64,000 nucleotides of DNA from Streptomyces sp. NBC_00224 (GCF_041435195.1 NZ_CP108106.1:4746501-4810500); one strand, 5' to 3'. Counted from the stretch's first letter, positions 40,315 to 49,665 are shown. The notes: generated by a model from the sequence alone, not told the origin. Program-made: numbers and translations.

Positions 40315-41601
40315 GTGGACACGATTGCCAGTCTGTTCAGCTTTATCACCTGGCCTGTTTCCTGGGTCATTGTCCAGTTCCACAGGTTGTACGGCGCGAT
40401 CTTCGGGCCGGACACGGGCTGGGCCTGGGGCCTGTCGATCGTGTCCCTCGTGGTGCTGATCCGTATCTGCCTGATCCCGCTCTTCGTGAAGCAGATCAAG
40501 TCGACCCGGAACATGCAGGCGCTCCAGCCGAAGATGAAGGCGATCCAGGAGCGCTACAAGAGCGACAAGCAGCGACAGTCCGAAGAGATGATGAAGCTGT
40601 ACAAGGAGACGGGCACCAACCCGCTCTCCTCGTGTCTTCCCATCCTGGCGCAGTCGCCGTTCTTCTTCGCGCTCTACCACGTGCTGTCGGGCATCGCGAG
40701 CGGCAAGACCATCGGCGTCATCAACCAGCCGCTGCTTGAGAGCGCCCAGAAGGCGCACATCATGGGCGCCCCGCTGGCGGCCAAGTTCACGGACAGTGCC
40801 TCCAAGGTCGAGAGCCTGGGCGCCACGCTGACCGACGTCCGCGTCGTGACCGCGATCATGATCGTGATGATGTCCGCCTCGCAGTTCTTCACCCAGCGCC
40901 AGCTGATGACGAAGAACGTGGACCTCTCGGTGAAGACGCCGTTCATGCAGCAGCAGAAGATGCTGATGTACGTCTTCCCGGTCATGTTCGCCGTGATGGG
41001 AATCAACTTCCCCGTCGGCGTCCTCGTCTACTGGCTGACCACCAACGTGTGGACCATGGGCCAGCAGATGTACGTGATCAGCCAGAACCCGACGCCGGGC
41101 TCGAAGGCGCAGGCCAGCTACCTGGAGCGGCTGAGCAAGAGCATCGCCGCCCACAGTGACGTCCGTGGCAAGCGCCGTCGCGCGGTGGTCCAGGCGATCG
41201 TGGCCAAGGGCCCGGACCGCAACGACAACGAGCGCAAGTTCATCAGCGGCCTGGCCAAGCAGGGCTTCGCGGCCCAGACCGACGGCTCCGTGGCCAAGAG
41301 CGAGACGGCCGTGGCCGAGGCGGAGGGCGGCGGGCCCAAGCGGCAGCAGCCCAAGCGCCAGACCAAGGCTCAGCGCCAGTCCGCTGCGACCGCCGCGCAG
41401 GGTGGCGGCGACGGTGAGGAGCCGGCGAAGACCTCGCTGGACAAGGGCACGTCGGACGAGGACTCCGCGGAGAAGCAGGACGCGCCGCAGAACGCCAAGT
41501 CCAAGACGGCGGGCAAGCCCGCCTCCGGTACCGCACGCAGCAAGGCCCAGTCCGGACAGCGCAAGGGTCAGCAGCGGCCCAAGCACCCGTCCAAGAAGTA
41601 A
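40315..41601 (+). CDS. yidC: Membrane protein insertase YidC
   Basis: 428 residues from a GTG at 40315, three bases after the yidD stop. The Oxa1/YidC core has five membrane helices, and the Arg of the hydrophilic groove lies in [17 protein letters not shown]. The last 160 residues are a Lys/Ala/Glu/Gln-rich basic tail, much longer than in E. coli and likely to contact the ribosome, as in other Gram-positive YidC proteins. It lacks the large periplasmic domain of Gram-negative homologues. Confidence 0.97.
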   Translation: MDTIASLFSFITWPVSWVIVQFHRLYGAIFGPDTGWAWGLSIVSLVVLIRICLIPLFVKQIKSTRNMQALQPKMKAIQERYKSDKQRQSEEMMKLYKETGTNPLSSCLPILAQSPFFFALYHVLSGIASGKTIGVINQPLLESAQKAHIMGAPLAAKFTDSASKVESLGATLTDVRVVTAIMIVMMSASQFFTQRQLMTKNVDLSVKTPFMQQQKMLMYVFPVMFAVMGINFPVGVLVYWLTTNVWTMGQQMYVISQNPTPGSKAQASYLERLSKSIAAHSDVRGKRRRAVVQAIVAKGPDRNDNERKFISGLAKQGFAAQTDGSVAKSETAVAEAEGGGPKRQQPKRQTKAQRQSAATAAQGGGDGEEPAKTSLDKGTSDEDSAEKQDAPQNAKSKTAGKPASGTARSKAQSGQRKGQQRPKHPSKK

Positions 41602-41615
41602 GAAGGAGTCCATCC

Positions 41616-42125
41616 GTGACGGAAGGCACCATCCCGGCCGCCGAGGGTGTCGACACCCTGTCCCGCCTGGAGCAGGAGGGGGAGATCGCCGCCGACTACC
41701 TTGAGGGCCTGCTCGACATCGCCGACCTGGACGGCGACATCGACATGGACGTCGAGGCGGACCGTGCCGCGGTTTCGATCATCAGCGACGCCAACAGCCG
41801 TGACCTGCAGAAGCTCGTCGGCCGTGACGGTGAGGTGCTGGAGGCGCTCCAGGAGCTGACGCGACTGGCCGTGCACCGGGAGACCGGCGACCGCAGCCGT
41901 CTGATGCTCGACATCGCGGGCTTCCGGGCCAAGAAGCGCACGGAACTGTCCGAGCTGGGTGCCAAGACCGCGGACGAGGTCAAGGACTCCGGCCAGCCGG
42001 TGAAGCTCCAGCCCATGACGCCGTTCGAGCGCAAGGTCGTGCACGACGCGGTCGCCGCCGCCGGTCTGCGCAGCGAGTCCGAGGGCGAGGAGCCGCAGCG
42101 CTTCGTCGTCGTGCTCCCCGCCTGA
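41616..42125 (+). CDS. jag: Jag/KhpB family RNA-binding protein
   Basis: 169 residues from a GTG at 41616 with AGAAGGAG upstream. A KH domain (about 45-100) holds LVGRDGEVLEALQELT, and an R3H domain follows with RLMLDIAGFRAKKRTEL, MTPFERKVVHDAV and RFVVVLPA at the end. The Jag-N domain of Firmicutes is absent and replaced by a short acidic N-terminus. KhpB binds RNA and affects cell division in Gram-positive bacteria. A terminator follows. Confidence 0.95.
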   Translation: MTEGTIPAAEGVDTLSRLEQEGEIAADYLEGLLDIADLDGDIDMDVEADRAAVSIISDANSRDLQKLVGRDGEVLEALQELTRLAVHRETGDRSRLMLDIAGFRAKKRTELSELGAKTADEVKDSGQPVKLQPMTPFERKVVHDAVAAAGLRSESEGEEPQRFVVVLPA

Positions 42126-42142
42126 GCGGTTCCTTGCTTGTT

Positions 42143-42170
42143 CGGCCCCGTCTGTTCGCAGGCGGGGCCG
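42143..42170 (+). terminator. Terminator between jag and rsmG
   Basis: CGGCCCCG at 42143-42150 and CGGGGCCG at 42163-42170 with an inner CTG/CAG, followed by ATCTTTGTC. rsmG thus probably has its own promoter in the following 60 bases. Confidence 0.75.
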
Positions 42171-42234
42171 ATCTTTGTCAGCCTGATATCAGCCACCCCA
42201 GCGCGGGAAGCGCGGTACGGAAGGACGGTCCCCC

Positions 42235-42954
42235 GTGACGGAGGCAGCAGCAGAGCTTCCCCAGGCGCCCGAAGAGGCGCGCGCGGTATTCGGCGAGTAC
42301 TTTCCGGAAGCCGTCCGGTACGCCGAGCTGCTCGCGGACGCGGGAGTCAAGCGCGGCCTGATCGGCCCGCGCGAGGTGCCCCGCCTCTGGGAGCGCCACC
42401 TGCTCAATTGCGCCGTGCTCTCCGAGGTCGTTCCCGAGGGCGTCACGGTCTGCGATGTCGGCTCCGGTGCCGGTCTGCCCGGTATCCCGCTGGCGCTGGT
42501 GCGCCCGGATCTGAAGATCACGCTCCTTGAGCCGCTGCTGCGGCGCACCAATTTCCTCCAGGAGGTCGTGGAGCTGCTGGGCCTGGACCATGTGACCGTG
42601 GTGCGCGGCCGGGCCGAGGAGATGCTGGGCAAGGTGCAGCCGGTGCATGTGGTCACGGCCCGGGCGGTGGCTCCGCTGGACCGGCTGGCCGGGTGGGGCG
42701 TGCCCCTGCTGCGCCCTTACGGCGAGATGCTGGCGCTCAAGGGCGACACCGCCGAGGAGGAGCTCCAGAGCGCGCGGGCAGCGCTGAGCAAGCTCGGTGT
42801 GGTGAACACCTCAGTGCTGCATGTCGGCGAGGGCATCGTGGACCCGCTTTCCACGGTGGTGCGGGTCGAGGTCGGGGAGAGCCCGGGCGGTGTGCGGTTC
42901 GCCGCCAAGCGCGCCAAGGCCGCCAGGACCGGCCGTACCAGGCGCCGCCGCTGA
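42235..42954 (+). CDS. rsmG: 16S rRNA (guanine527-N7)-methyltransferase RsmG
   Basis: 239 residues from a GTG at 42235. It methylates G527 of 16S rRNA with S-adenosylmethionine. The Rossmann motif VCDVGSGAGLPGIPLAL and the ARAVAPLDRLAGWGVPLL motif identify it. The C-terminus is a basic tail (KRAKAARTGRTRRRR). Loss of RsmG confers low-level streptomycin resistance and antibiotic overproduction in S. coelicolor. The gene precedes parA by 280 bases. Confidence 0.97.
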   Translation: MTEAAAELPQAPEEARAVFGEYFPEAVRYAELLADAGVKRGLIGPREVPRLWERHLLNCAVLSEVVPEGVTVCDVGSGAGLPGIPLALVRPDLKITLLEPLLRRTNFLQEVVELLGLDHVTVVRGRAEEMLGKVQPVHVVTARAVAPLDRLAGWGVPLLRPYGEMLALKGDTAEEELQSARAALSKLGVVNTSVLHVGEGIVDPLSTVVRVEVGESPGGVRFAAKRAKAARTGRTRRRR

Positions 42955-43052
42955 CCCGCAGGGCCCGTCGAGGGGCGGATGCTCCATAGAAGGTGCGATA
43001 CGTACGCATTTCGGAGTGTCGTGACGATCTGACCGCAGGGCGCGTGCATCGT

Positions 43053-43066
43053 GTTTCACGTGAAAC
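43053..43066. promoter_or_regulatory. parS: parS site upstream of parA
   Basis: Exact GTTTCACGTGAAAC in the rsmG-parA gap, 167 bases before the chosen parA start. If translation began at the GTG at 43051, it would encode FHVK near the N-terminus of ParA. Confidence 0.95.
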
Positions 43067-43170
43067 GTCGCTCTCTGCTGCATGGAATCATCAGCCGCGG
43101 CCGTAATGCCGCGCCGCGCGACCGCAAGCCCTTGGGCGGGGCCCTGGAGTCCCCTTCACGGGCTACGGAG

Positions 43171-43179
43171 TTGTCCACA
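43171..43179 (+). promoter_or_regulatory. Exact DnaA box upstream of parA
   Basis: TTGTCCACA at 43171-43179, the Streptomyces consensus, with a second weaker TCATCCACA at 43189-43197. Both lie in the parAB promoter region. Confidence 0.7.
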
Positions 43180-43233
43180 GAGGTGGATTCATCCACAGAA
43201 GAACGGGCCTCGCTGGTTCACGACCCCGAAAGC

Positions 43234-44310
43234 ATGGCAGGCTCTGTGCATTGCGAGCCTGAAGTCGAGGAGAGTGAATCCTTGCGGTCCGACGCCAACA
43301 TCGCGGGACCGATGACCGACCCGGTCCCCGGTCCCCGTACCGAATCGGCGGGGGAGGATGTTTCACGTGAAACACCGCCCCCGATGGACGACACCCCCAT
43401 CGGTCGTGCTGCCCAGCTGGCGGTGGAAGCTCTCGGCCGTGCCGGCGAGGGCCTGCCCCGGCCGGAGCAGACACGCATCATGGTGGTCGCCAACCAGAAG
43501 GGCGGCGTGGGAAAGACCACTACCACGGTCAATCTCGCCGCCTCCCTGGCGCTGCACGGTGCCCGGGTTCTGGTGGTCGACCTCGACCCGCAGGGCAATG
43601 CCTCCACCGCGCTGGGGATAGACCACCATGCCGATGTCCCCTCGATCTATGACGTCCTGGTGGAGAGCAGACCGCTCTCCGAGGTCGTCCAGCCGGTCCG
43701 GGACGTGGAGGGCCTCTTCTGTGCCCCGGCCACGATCGACCTGGCCGGTGCGGAGATCGAGCTGGTGTCCCTGGTGGCACGGGAGAGCCGTCTGCAGCGC
43801 GCCATCCAGGCGTATGAGCAGCCGCTGGATTACATCCTGATCGACTGCCCGCCGTCCCTGGGGCTCCTCACCGTCAACGCGCTCGTCGCCGGTGCCGAGG
43901 TCCTGATCCCCATCCAGTGCGAGTACTACGCGCTGGAGGGGCTGGGCCAGCTGCTGCGGAACGTCGACCTGGTGCGAGGGCATCTGAACCCCACGCTGCA
44001 TGTCTCGACGATCCTGCTCACCATGTACGACGGCAGGACCAGGCTCGCCTCCCAAGTGGCCGACGAGGTGCGCAGCCACTTCGGCCACGAGGTCCTGCGG
44101 ACGAGCATCCCGCGATCAGTACGTATCTCGGAGGCTCCGAGCTACGGCCAGACGGTGCTCACCTATGACCCGGGCTCCAGCGGCTCGCTCTCGTATCTCG
44201 AAGCCGCCCGCGAGATCGCACTGCGCGGGGTCGGCATCAACTACGACCCGACGCACATCCCCGTGGGCAGTCAGAACAACCAGCACAGCATGTCGGAGGG
44301 GATCCAGTGA
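43234..44310 (+). CDS. parA: Chromosome-partitioning ATPase ParA
   Basis: 358 residues from the ATG at 43234. An open frame reaches back to a GTG at 43051 and would add 61 residues, mostly of unlikely composition. The deviant Walker [10 protein letters not shown] follows [10 protein letters not shown] at about 90, then DLDPQGNAS and [14 protein letters not shown]. The first 85 residues are a polar, acidic extension typical of Streptomyces. It contains a parS site at 43360-43373, read as VSRET. ParA polymerises along sporogenic hyphae and places ParB-origin complexes. The stop overlaps parB by four bases. Confidence 0.95.
   Translation: MAGSVHCEPEVEESESLRSDANIAGPMTDPVPGPRTESAGEDVSRETPPPMDDTPIGRAAQLAVEALGRAGEGLPRPEQTRIMVVANQKGGVGKTTTTVNLAASLALHGARVLVVDLDPQGNASTALGIDHHADVPSIYDVLVESRPLSEVVQPVRDVEGLFCAPATIDLAGAEIELVSLVARESRLQRAIQAYEQPLDYILIDCPPSLGLLTVNALVAGAEVLIPIQCEYYALEGLGQLLRNVDLVRGHLNPTLHVSTILLTMYDGRTRLASQVADEVRSHFGHEVLRTSIPRSVRISEAPSYGQTVLTYDPGSSGSLSYLEAAREIALRGVGINYDPTHIPVGSQNNQHSMSEGIQ
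43360..43373. promoter_or_regulatory. parS: parS site inside parA
   Basis: Exact GTTTCACGTGAAAC within the N-terminal linker of parA, encoding VSRET. Confidence 0.95.
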
Positions 44311-45410
44311 GTGAGCGACGTAGAGGTCTGGGGCGCGGGCTCGGTGCGCTGATCCCCGCCGCCCCGCAGGAGAAGCCCGTGCCCTCGGTGGGGACGGCTT
44401 CCACGTCCCCGGCGGCGGTGCCGGTGCTGACCGCGGAGCGCGGGGTGGCGGCGGCGAAGGTTGCCACGCTCGCGGCGCCCTCTGTTTCACGTGAAACACC
44501 GGTGCCGGTCCAGGCACACGAGCCGACGGTGTCGCAGCTGAAGGCGCCTGCGGGGGCGTACTTCGCGGAGCTGCCGCTGGACGCCATCACGCCCAACCCG
44601 CGCCAGCCGCGTGAGGTGTTCGACGAGGACGCCCTCGCCGAGCTCATCACCTCCATCAAGGAAGTCGGGCTTCTCCAGCCCGTCGTCGTCCGGCAGCTGA
44701 CGCCCGAGCGCTTTGAGCTCATCATGGGCGAGCGGCGCTGGCGGGCCTGCCGCGAGGCGGGCCTGGAGCGGATCCCCTCGATCGTGCGGGACACGGACGA
44801 CGACAAGCTGCTCCTGGACGCACTCCTGGAGAACCTGCACCGCTCCCAGCTGAACCCGCTGGAAGAGGCTGCGGCGTACGACCAGCTGCTGAGGGACTTC
44901 GAGTGCACGCATGACCAGCTGGCCGACCGCATCGGCCGATCGCGCCCGCAGGTCTCCAACACCCTGCGCCTGCTGCGGCTCTCGCCGCCGGTTCAGCGCA
45001 GGGTGGCGGCCGGGGTCCTCTCGGCGGGCCACGCCCGGGCGCTGCTCTCCGTCGACGACTCGGACGAGCAGGACCGGCTGGCGCACCGCATCGTGGCCGA
45101 GGGGCTTTCGGTGCGAGCGGTCGAGGAGATCGTGACCCTGCTGAACTCGGAGCCCAAGAGCGCTGCCAAGGCGAAGGGCCCGCGCGCCGGGACCCGGCTG
45201 GCGCCGGCGCTCTCCGATCTGGCCTCCCGGCTCTCGGACCGCTTCGAGACGCGGGTGAAGGTCGACCTCGGCCAGAAGAAGGGAAAGATCGTCGTCGAGT
45301 TCGCGTCGATGGACGATCTGGAGCGGATCCTCGGCACCCTCGCCCCGGGCGAGGGTCGGGTCCTCAACAAGGGCCTCGCCGAGGAGTCCGAGGAGGGCGA
45401 CGAAGCCTGA
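44307..45410 (+). CDS. parB: Chromosome-partitioning protein ParB
   Basis: 367 residues from a GTG at 44307 overlapping parA. The N-terminus [14 protein letters not shown] is the ParA-interacting motif. An Ala-rich linker containing VSRET (parS at 44484-44497) leads to the CTPase/ParB N domain, with [23 protein letters not shown] and [13 protein letters not shown]. The HTH domain then reads [31 protein letters not shown]-terminal dimerisation region closes it. It clamps onto DNA at parS using CTP and spreads. A strong terminator follows. Confidence 0.97.
   Translation: MSERRRGLGRGLGALIPAAPQEKPVPSVGTASTSPAAVPVLTAERGVAAAKVATLAAPSVSRETPVPVQAHEPTVSQLKAPAGAYFAELPLDAITPNPRQPREVFDEDALAELITSIKEVGLLQPVVVRQLTPERFELIMGERRWRACREAGLERIPSIVRDTDDDKLLLDALLENLHRSQLNPLEEAAAYDQLLRDFECTHDQLADRIGRSRPQVSNTLRLLRLSPPVQRRVAAGVLSAGHARALLSVDDSDEQDRLAHRIVAEGLSVRAVEEIVTLLNSEPKSAAKAKGPRAGTRLAPALSDLASRLSDRFETRVKVDLGQKKGKIVVEFASMDDLERILGTLAPGEGRVLNKGLAEESEEGDEA
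44484..44497. promoter_or_regulatory. parS: parS site inside parB
   Basis: Exact GTTTCACGTGAAAC in the linker between the N-terminal motif and the CTPase domain of parB, encoding VSRET. Confidence 0.95.
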
Positions 45411-45452
45411 GCCGGTGAGCTGCTCACCTTCTGAGCCACGGCAGTTGTCGTG

Positions 45453-45498
45453 AAGGGCGGGCTGTGTTCCGATGCATACGGGAACACAGCCCGCCCTT
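45453..45498. terminator. Strong terminator after parB
   Basis: An 18-bp perfect stem (AAGGGCGGGCTGTGTTCC at 45453-45470, complement at 45481-45498) with a 10-base loop and short T tail. Confidence 0.85.
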
Positions 45499-45595
45499 TG
45501 CTGTTGTGCGGTATCCGCACTGGCGTTGGGTGGATACGATGCGTTCTGGTATGGCACATCCACCTTGGGCCACTTCGGAGGGAGGGCGGGGAGCC

Positions 45596-45853
45596 ATGCG
45601 AACGGTGAGCCGTACCCGACTGGTGACAGCGGGGCTGGGCCTCGGGGCGGTCGGCGGGTTCGTCGGCAGTCTCCTCCGGGAACGGAGTGCACTGGCAGCC
45701 GCCCACGGGGCGGCAGGCGAGGGAAGCGAGGAACAGCCTTCATGGGGCGTCGGCTTGCACCGCTCACGCTGGACAACCTTCCGGACCTCCCCAAGCGCTG
45801 CCGCGCCTGTGTCTTCTGGGAACTTGACCCAGTCAGCGGAGAGGCCGCGATAA
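45596..45853 (+). CDS. Possible small exported protein overlapping the acetyltransferase gene
   Basis: An ATG at 45596, preceded by GGAGGGAGGGCGGGGAG, opens 85 codons. The first 35 residues look like a signal or membrane segment (LVTAGLGLGAVGGFVGSLLRE). The frame runs 112 bases into the acetyltransferase gene in another frame, where composition becomes Ser/Arg-rich and uncoding-like. The strong ribosome site and hydrophobic start argue for a real gene, while the long overlap argues against. It may instead be a leader whose translation affects the downstream gene. Confidence 0.35.
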   Translation: MRTVSRTRLVTAGLGLGAVGGFVGSLLRERSALAAAHGAAGEGSEEQPSWGVGLHRSRWTTFRTSPSAAAPVSSGNLTQSAERPR

Positions 45854-46359
45854 AGGCGGGGACGCCCGAGCTCGAAAAAGAAGCCTGGATATCGGCCGTG
45901 CTCCTGGAGTGGGGCTCGTGCGGCCGGGTCGTCTACGTCGACGAGGTGCCGGTGGGCTTCGTGCTCTACGCCCCACCCGCGTATGTGCCGCGCGCCACGG
46001 CCTTCCCCACCAGCCCGGTGTCCCCCGACGCGGTGCAGCTGATAACGGGGTGGATCATGCCCGGGTATCAGGGCCAGGGGCTGGGGAGAGTGATGGTGCA
46101 GACGGTTGCCAAGGATCTGCTGCGCCGGGGCTTCAAGGCCATCGAGGCGTTCGGGGACGCCCGCTGGCACGAGCCCGCGTGTGTGCTGCCCGCCGACCAT
46201 CTCCTGGCGGTGGGCTTCAAGACCGTACGGCCGCATCCCCGGTATCCCCGGCTGCGGCTGGAGCTGAGGACGACGCTCTCCTGGAAGGAAGACGTCGAAC
46301 TGGCCCTGGACCGGCTGCTGGGAGCCGTCCAGAAGGAACCCGCCCTGCGGCCGCTGTAG
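45742..46359 (+). CDS. GNAT-family N-acetyltransferase
   Basis: 205 residues from an ATG at 45742 with GAGGAAC upstream. The acetyl-CoA-binding motif is GYQGQGLGRVMVQ (about 108-120), preceded by the beta strand LITGWIMPG, and followed by AIEAFGDARWHEP. The N-terminal CRACVFWELDP motif is typical of this parB-adjacent Streptomyces family. Its substrate is unknown. The same gene sits between parB and trxA in S. coelicolor, so it is core rather than acquired. Confidence 0.88.
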   Translation: MGRRLAPLTLDNLPDLPKRCRACVFWELDPVSGEAAIKAGTPELEKEAWISAVLLEWGSCGRVVYVDEVPVGFVLYAPPAYVPRATAFPTSPVSPDAVQLITGWIMPGYQGQGLGRVMVQTVAKDLLRRGFKAIEAFGDARWHEPACVLPADHLLAVGFKTVRPHPRYPRLRLELRTTLSWKEDVELALDRLLGAVQKEPALRPL

Positions 46360-46411
46360 AACATCACGCCACTCGCGGAACGCTACGGCCGTCGGGCGTC
46401 CGGAAAATGCG

Positions 46412-46447
46412 AACGGGCCCGGCCCTCTGATGAGGGTCGGGCCCGTT
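46412..46447. terminator. Bidirectional terminator between acetyltransferase and trxA
   Basis: A 16-pair stem (AACGGGCCCGGCCCTC at 46412-46427 with GAGGGTCGGGCCCGTT at 46432-46447), one G-T pair, 4-base loop. It lies between convergent genes, seven bases before a parS site. Confidence 0.85.
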
Positions 46448-46453
46448 CACGCT

Positions 46454-46467
46454 GTTTCACGTGAAAC
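46454..46467. promoter_or_regulatory. parS: parS site between acetyltransferase and trxA
   Basis: Exact GTTTCACGTGAAAC, 15 bases from the trxA stop and next to a terminator hairpin. Confidence 0.95.
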
Positions 46468-46481
46468 AGCGCGGCTGGGAC

Positions 46482-46814
46482 TTACTCGCCGATGAAGCCG
46501 TCGAGGTCGCGCAGAAGAGCGGCCTTGGGCTTGGCGCCGACGATGGTCTTGGCGACCTCGCCACCCTGGTAGACGTTCAGGGTCGGGATGGACATCACGC
46601 CGTACTTGGCGGCAGTGGCCGGGTTCTCGTCGATGTTGAGCTTGACGATCTCGATCTGGTCGCCGTGCTCCGCCGCGATGGCCTCCAGGGACGGGGCGAT
46701 CTGGCGGCACGGACCGCACCACGCCGCCCAGAAGTCCACGAGTACGGGCTTGTCGCTCTTGAGGACGACCTCGTCGAAGTCGGCGTCGGTCACGTTCTTC
46801 AGGGTGCCGGCCAC
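46482..46814 (-). CDS. trxA: Thioredoxin
   Basis: 110 residues from a GTG at 46814 after AAGGAGG. The active site is Cys33-Gly-Pro-Cys36 in [14 protein letters not shown], with cis-Pro in SIPTL. It reduces protein disulfides using electrons from the thioredoxin reductase encoded 53 bases upstream. In Streptomyces this pair also controls sigma-R through RsrA. Confidence 0.97.
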   Translation of the reverse strand: MAGTLKNVTDADFDEVVLKSDKPVLVDFWAAWCGPCRQIAPSLEAIAAEHGDQIEIVKLNIDENPATAAKYGVMSIPTLNVYQGGEVAKTIVGAKPKAALLRDLDGFIGE

Positions 46815-46867
46815 GGCAGCCTCCTTGCGGGTGTGGGGTGAGGGGGTGGGGAGGGAGGTCAGATGGT

Positions 46868-47830
46868 TCAGACGGCGGCCGCGGCGGCCTTCTCGTCGTC
46901 GGCGAGCGCGGCCAGGAAGCGCTCGGCGTCGAGAGCGGCGGAGCAGCCCGTACCGGCGGCGGTGATCGCCTGGCGGTAGGTGTGGTCCACCACGTCACCG
47001 GCGCCGAAGACACCGGTCAGGTTGGTGTGGGTGGAGGGCGCGGCGACCTTGAGGTAGCCCTCGTCGTCCAGGTCGAGCTGGCCCTTGAAGAGCTCGGTGC
47101 GCGGGTCGTGGCCCACAGCGATGAAGAGGCCGGTCACCGCCAGCGCGGAGGTCTCGCCGGTCTTGGTGTTGCGCAGGGTCAGACCGGAGAGCTTCTGGTC
47201 GCCGTGGATCTCGGCGACCTCGCTGTCCCAGGCGAACTTGATCTTCGGGTCGGCGAAGGCGCGCTCCTGCATCGCCTTGGAGGCGCGCAGGCTGTCCCGG
47301 CGGTGGACGATGGTGACCGACTTGGCGAAGCGCGAGAGGAAGGTCGCCTCCTCCATCGCGGTGTCGCCGCCGCCGACCACGGCGATGTCCTGGTCCTTGA
47401 AGAAGAACCCATCGCAGGTGGCGCACCAGGAGACACCGCGCCCGGAGAGCTTGTCCTCGTTCGGCAGCCCGAGCTTGCGGTGCTGGGAGCCGGTCGTGAC
47501 GATCACGGCCTTGGCGCGGTGGACGGTGCCGGCGGTGTCCGTGACGGTCTTGATGTCGCCGCTGAGGTCGACGGCCACGACGTCGTCGGGGACCAGCTCG
47601 GCGCCGAAGCGCTCGGCCTGCGCCCGCATGTTGTCCATGAGGTCGGGACCCACGATTCCGTCGCGGAAGCCGGGGAAGTTCTCCACCTCGGTGGTGTTCA
47701 TCAGCGCGCCACCGGCGGTGACGGCGCCCTCGAACACCAGCGGCTGAAGCGACGCACGCGCGGTGTAGAGCGCAGCCGTGTAGCCGGCCGGCCCGGAGCC
47801 AATGATGATCACGTTACGGACGTCGCTCAC
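46868..47830 (-). CDS. trxB: Thioredoxin reductase
   Basis: 320 residues from a GTG at 47830 with GAGGAAG upstream. FAD binding is at [15 protein letters not shown], redox cysteines are Cys136 and Cys139 in CATC, the NADPH motif is [12 protein letters not shown], and FAD contacts lie in [10 protein letters not shown]. It is a low-molecular-weight flavoprotein that reduces TrxA with NADPH. It forms an operon with trxA. Confidence 0.97.
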   Translation of the reverse strand: MSDVRNVIIIGSGPAGYTAALYTARASLQPLVFEGAVTAGGALMNTTEVENFPGFRDGIVGPDLMDNMRAQAERFGAELVPDDVVAVDLSGDIKTVTDTAGTVHRAKAVIVTTGSQHRKLGLPNEDKLSGRGVSWCATCDGFFFKDQDIAVVGGGDTAMEEATFLSRFAKSVTIVHRRDSLRASKAMQERAFADPKIKFAWDSEVAEIHGDQKLSGLTLRNTKTGETSALAVTGLFIAVGHDPRTELFKGQLDLDDEGYLKVAAPSTHTNLTGVFGAGDVVDHTYRQAITAAGTGCSAALDAERFLAALADDEKAAAAAV

Positions 47831-47935
47831 GGGTTTCTTCCTCGTCTCTGCGGACTGCCTACTGCCTACCGGGGCCCGGTCCAGGACTCTCACCCCACCC
47901 AACGGATCCTACGGGGCGAGCATTCCCGGAGCGTC

Positions 47936-48907
47936 TCACCGACGGGGATAGGCGTGGGTCAGCAGCAGCTTGCCCTTGGCGTCGGGCGCCGCGGTCTCGC
48001 AGGCCGCGTCGACGACATACGCCTGGACCTGCGAGGTGTCCGTGGGGTGCGGAAGGACGACGAGGTACGCCCGGGTCCCCTGGTACTCGCCGGTTTCGTA
48101 GGCGAGCGGAGTCTCCGAGGTCCGGCCGGTGCCCGCCTGGACGCACGGCGGCACGGTGACGTCGACGCCGAGCTTCGGGGAGTTGGACGTGATGCCGAGG
48201 TCCGGCTTCTTGCCCGACGGGGAGGTCCCGGCGCTCTCCAGTGCGGGCCGGGAAGACAGCAGGGTCTGCACCTGCCCGGCGAGGGAGGCGTCGGAGAAGA
48301 CGTCCCCGTGCTGCTGGGGGGACGCCATGTCGGACTTCTGGGCGTGGTTGTCGTCGGACGGCTGGAGCGTCTGTACCAGGAAGACACTCACCCCGATCGC
48401 CGCGGCGCCGAAGACAGCTCCGAGCACGGCCGTGCGGCGACGCCGAGGTGTGCGGGGGCGACCGGGTCCGGTGGCTGCCCTGGGGCGCCCGGCCGGGCGG
48501 TCTGCCGCGGGAGTGTCGGCAGGGCCGGATCCGAGCGATGTTTCACGTGAAACATGCGCCGCGTCGTCGGCCGTCTCGGCGCTGACGGGCGTTCCCTTGG
48601 TGACGGATACCGCGGTCGCCTCCACGGGTACGGGCGACTCGTTGGGCGCCGTGGCGTCGAGGAGGGCCTCGGCGGCCAGCGCCGCGTCGATCCGGCCCGC
48701 GATGTCGGCGGGCATGCGCGGCGGCCCGGGCAGGGTGCCGAGCAGCTCGCGGATCTCCGCCAAAGAGGCGTGGACGTCCGCGCAGAGGTCACAGGCGTCC
48801 AGGTGCCGGCGTACGTCGGCCGTACGGGAGGGGGGCAGCAGGCCCTCGTGGAGGTCGGAGATCTCCGAGACGTCCGGGTGCTGAGTCATGTCGGCCGTGG
48901 ATGTCAC
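47936..48907 (-). CDS. Zinc-binding anti-sigma factor of the sigM locus
   Basis: 323 residues from a GTG at 48907 with GGAGGTGGG upstream, overlapping the sigM stop by four bases. The N-terminal domain shows His35-x3-Cys39-x2-Cys42, the zinc anti-sigma (ZAS) motif, in RRHLDACDLC. A linker contains VSRET (parS at 48540-48553). One membrane helix (about 157-178) leads to an external domain with PPCVQAG and ACETA cysteines. It should hold the sigma factor at the membrane until a signal is sensed. Coupling, the ZAS motif and the matching mycobacterial pair support this. Confidence 0.87.
   Translation of the reverse strand: MTSTADMTQHPDVSEISDLHEGLLPPSRTADVRRHLDACDLCADVHASLAEIRELLGTLPGPPRMPADIAGRIDAALAAEALLDATAPNESPVPVEATAVSVTKGTPVSAETADDAAHVSRETSLGSGPADTPAADRPAGRPRAATGPGRPRTPRRRRTAVLGAVFGAAAIGVSVFLVQTLQPSDDNHAQKSDMASPQQHGDVFSDASLAGQVQTLLSSRPALESAGTSPSGKKPDLGITSNSPKLGVDVTVPPCVQAGTGRTSETPLAYETGEYQGTRAYLVVLPHPTDTSQVQAYVVDAACETAAPDAKGKLLLTHAYPRR
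48540..48553. promoter_or_regulatory. parS: parS site inside the anti-sigma gene
   Basis: Exact GTTTCACGTGAAAC in the linker of the anti-sigma gene, read on the minus strand as VSRET. Confidence 0.95.
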
Positions 48908-49617
48908 GTGCGCCCACCTCCGCCCTTCACAGCAGCAGGATCATTCGGTCCTGCGTCCCTTGGTCCCGACGCAGGTGGGACGGATGTCCCCGGCGTCCGG
49001 TTCCTTCCCCCACCGGGCTCCTGGCTATCCCCCGTGTCGCCGGCATCACCGCGCAGATGACTGAGCAGGGGTTGCAGCCGCGCCCGGCCCCGGGCGCAGC
49101 GGCTTTTGACGGTTCCCACCGGTACGTCGAGGACCTCCGCCGCCTCCGCCACCGGATAGCCCTGCATGTCGACCAGGACCAGAGCGGCGCGCTGTTCGGC
49201 CGGGAGCGTCCCCAGCGCCTTCACCAGCTGCCGGTGCAGGTCCTGGCGCTCCGCGGGGGCCTCGGCCGACTCGTGGGGCTCCAGGAGCAGCTCCAGGCGC
49301 ACCGCGTCGTCGACCGGCGAGGTCTTGCGGGACGCCGCCTTGCGGGCCCGGTCGAGGCAGGCGTTCACCGTGATGCGGTGCAGCCACGTCGTGACGGCCG
49401 ACTGGCCACGGAAGGTGTGCGCGGCCCGGTAGGCCGACACCAGGGCGTCCTGGACGGCGTCGGCGGCCTCCTCGCGGTCGCCCAGTGTCCGCAGAGCGAC
49501 CGCCCAGAGTCTGTCCCGGTGGCGCCGGACGAGCTCACCGAAGGCGTCGGGGTCACCGTCGACATGGCGGGCCAGAAGGTCCTGGTCGCTCGCGCCGCCG
49601 TATGTGGCGTCGTCCAA
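48904..49617 (-). CDS. sigM: ECF RNA polymerase sigma factor, SigM family
   Basis: 237 residues from a TTG at 49617 after GGGGAGGGGG. Region 2 includes DPDAFGELVRRHRDRLWAVALRTLGDREEAADAVQDALVSAYR, and region 4 includes LPAEQRAALVLVDMQGYPVAEAAEVLDVPVGTVKSRCARGR. The last 45 residues are a disordered Pro/Gly tail. Its ZAS partner is encoded next. The name follows the M. tuberculosis SigM locus; the protein called sigma-M in S. coelicolor elsewhere is a different gene. The coupled pseudokinase and murJ upstream suggest a role in envelope homeostasis. Confidence 0.9.
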   Translation of the reverse strand: MDDATYGGASDQDLLARHVDGDPDAFGELVRRHRDRLWAVALRTLGDREEAADAVQDALVSAYRAAHTFRGQSAVTTWLHRITVNACLDRARKAASRKTSPVDDAVRLELLLEPHESAEAPAERQDLHRQLVKALGTLPAEQRAALVLVDMQGYPVAEAAEVLDVPVGTVKSRCARGRARLQPLLSHLRGDAGDTGDSQEPGGGRNRTPGTSVPPASGPRDAGPNDPAAVKGGGGRT

Positions 49618-49665
49618 CGGTGAGCCCCCTCCCCGCGCTGTCGGATCTTCTGTCGGATTTCCGGA

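Noticed and set aside
43051..43233. Longer ParA N-terminus from the GTG at 43051
   Set aside because: It would place a parS site at the start codon and add 61 residues of low similarity. The ATG at 43234 gives the usual ParA length. Not fully excluded.
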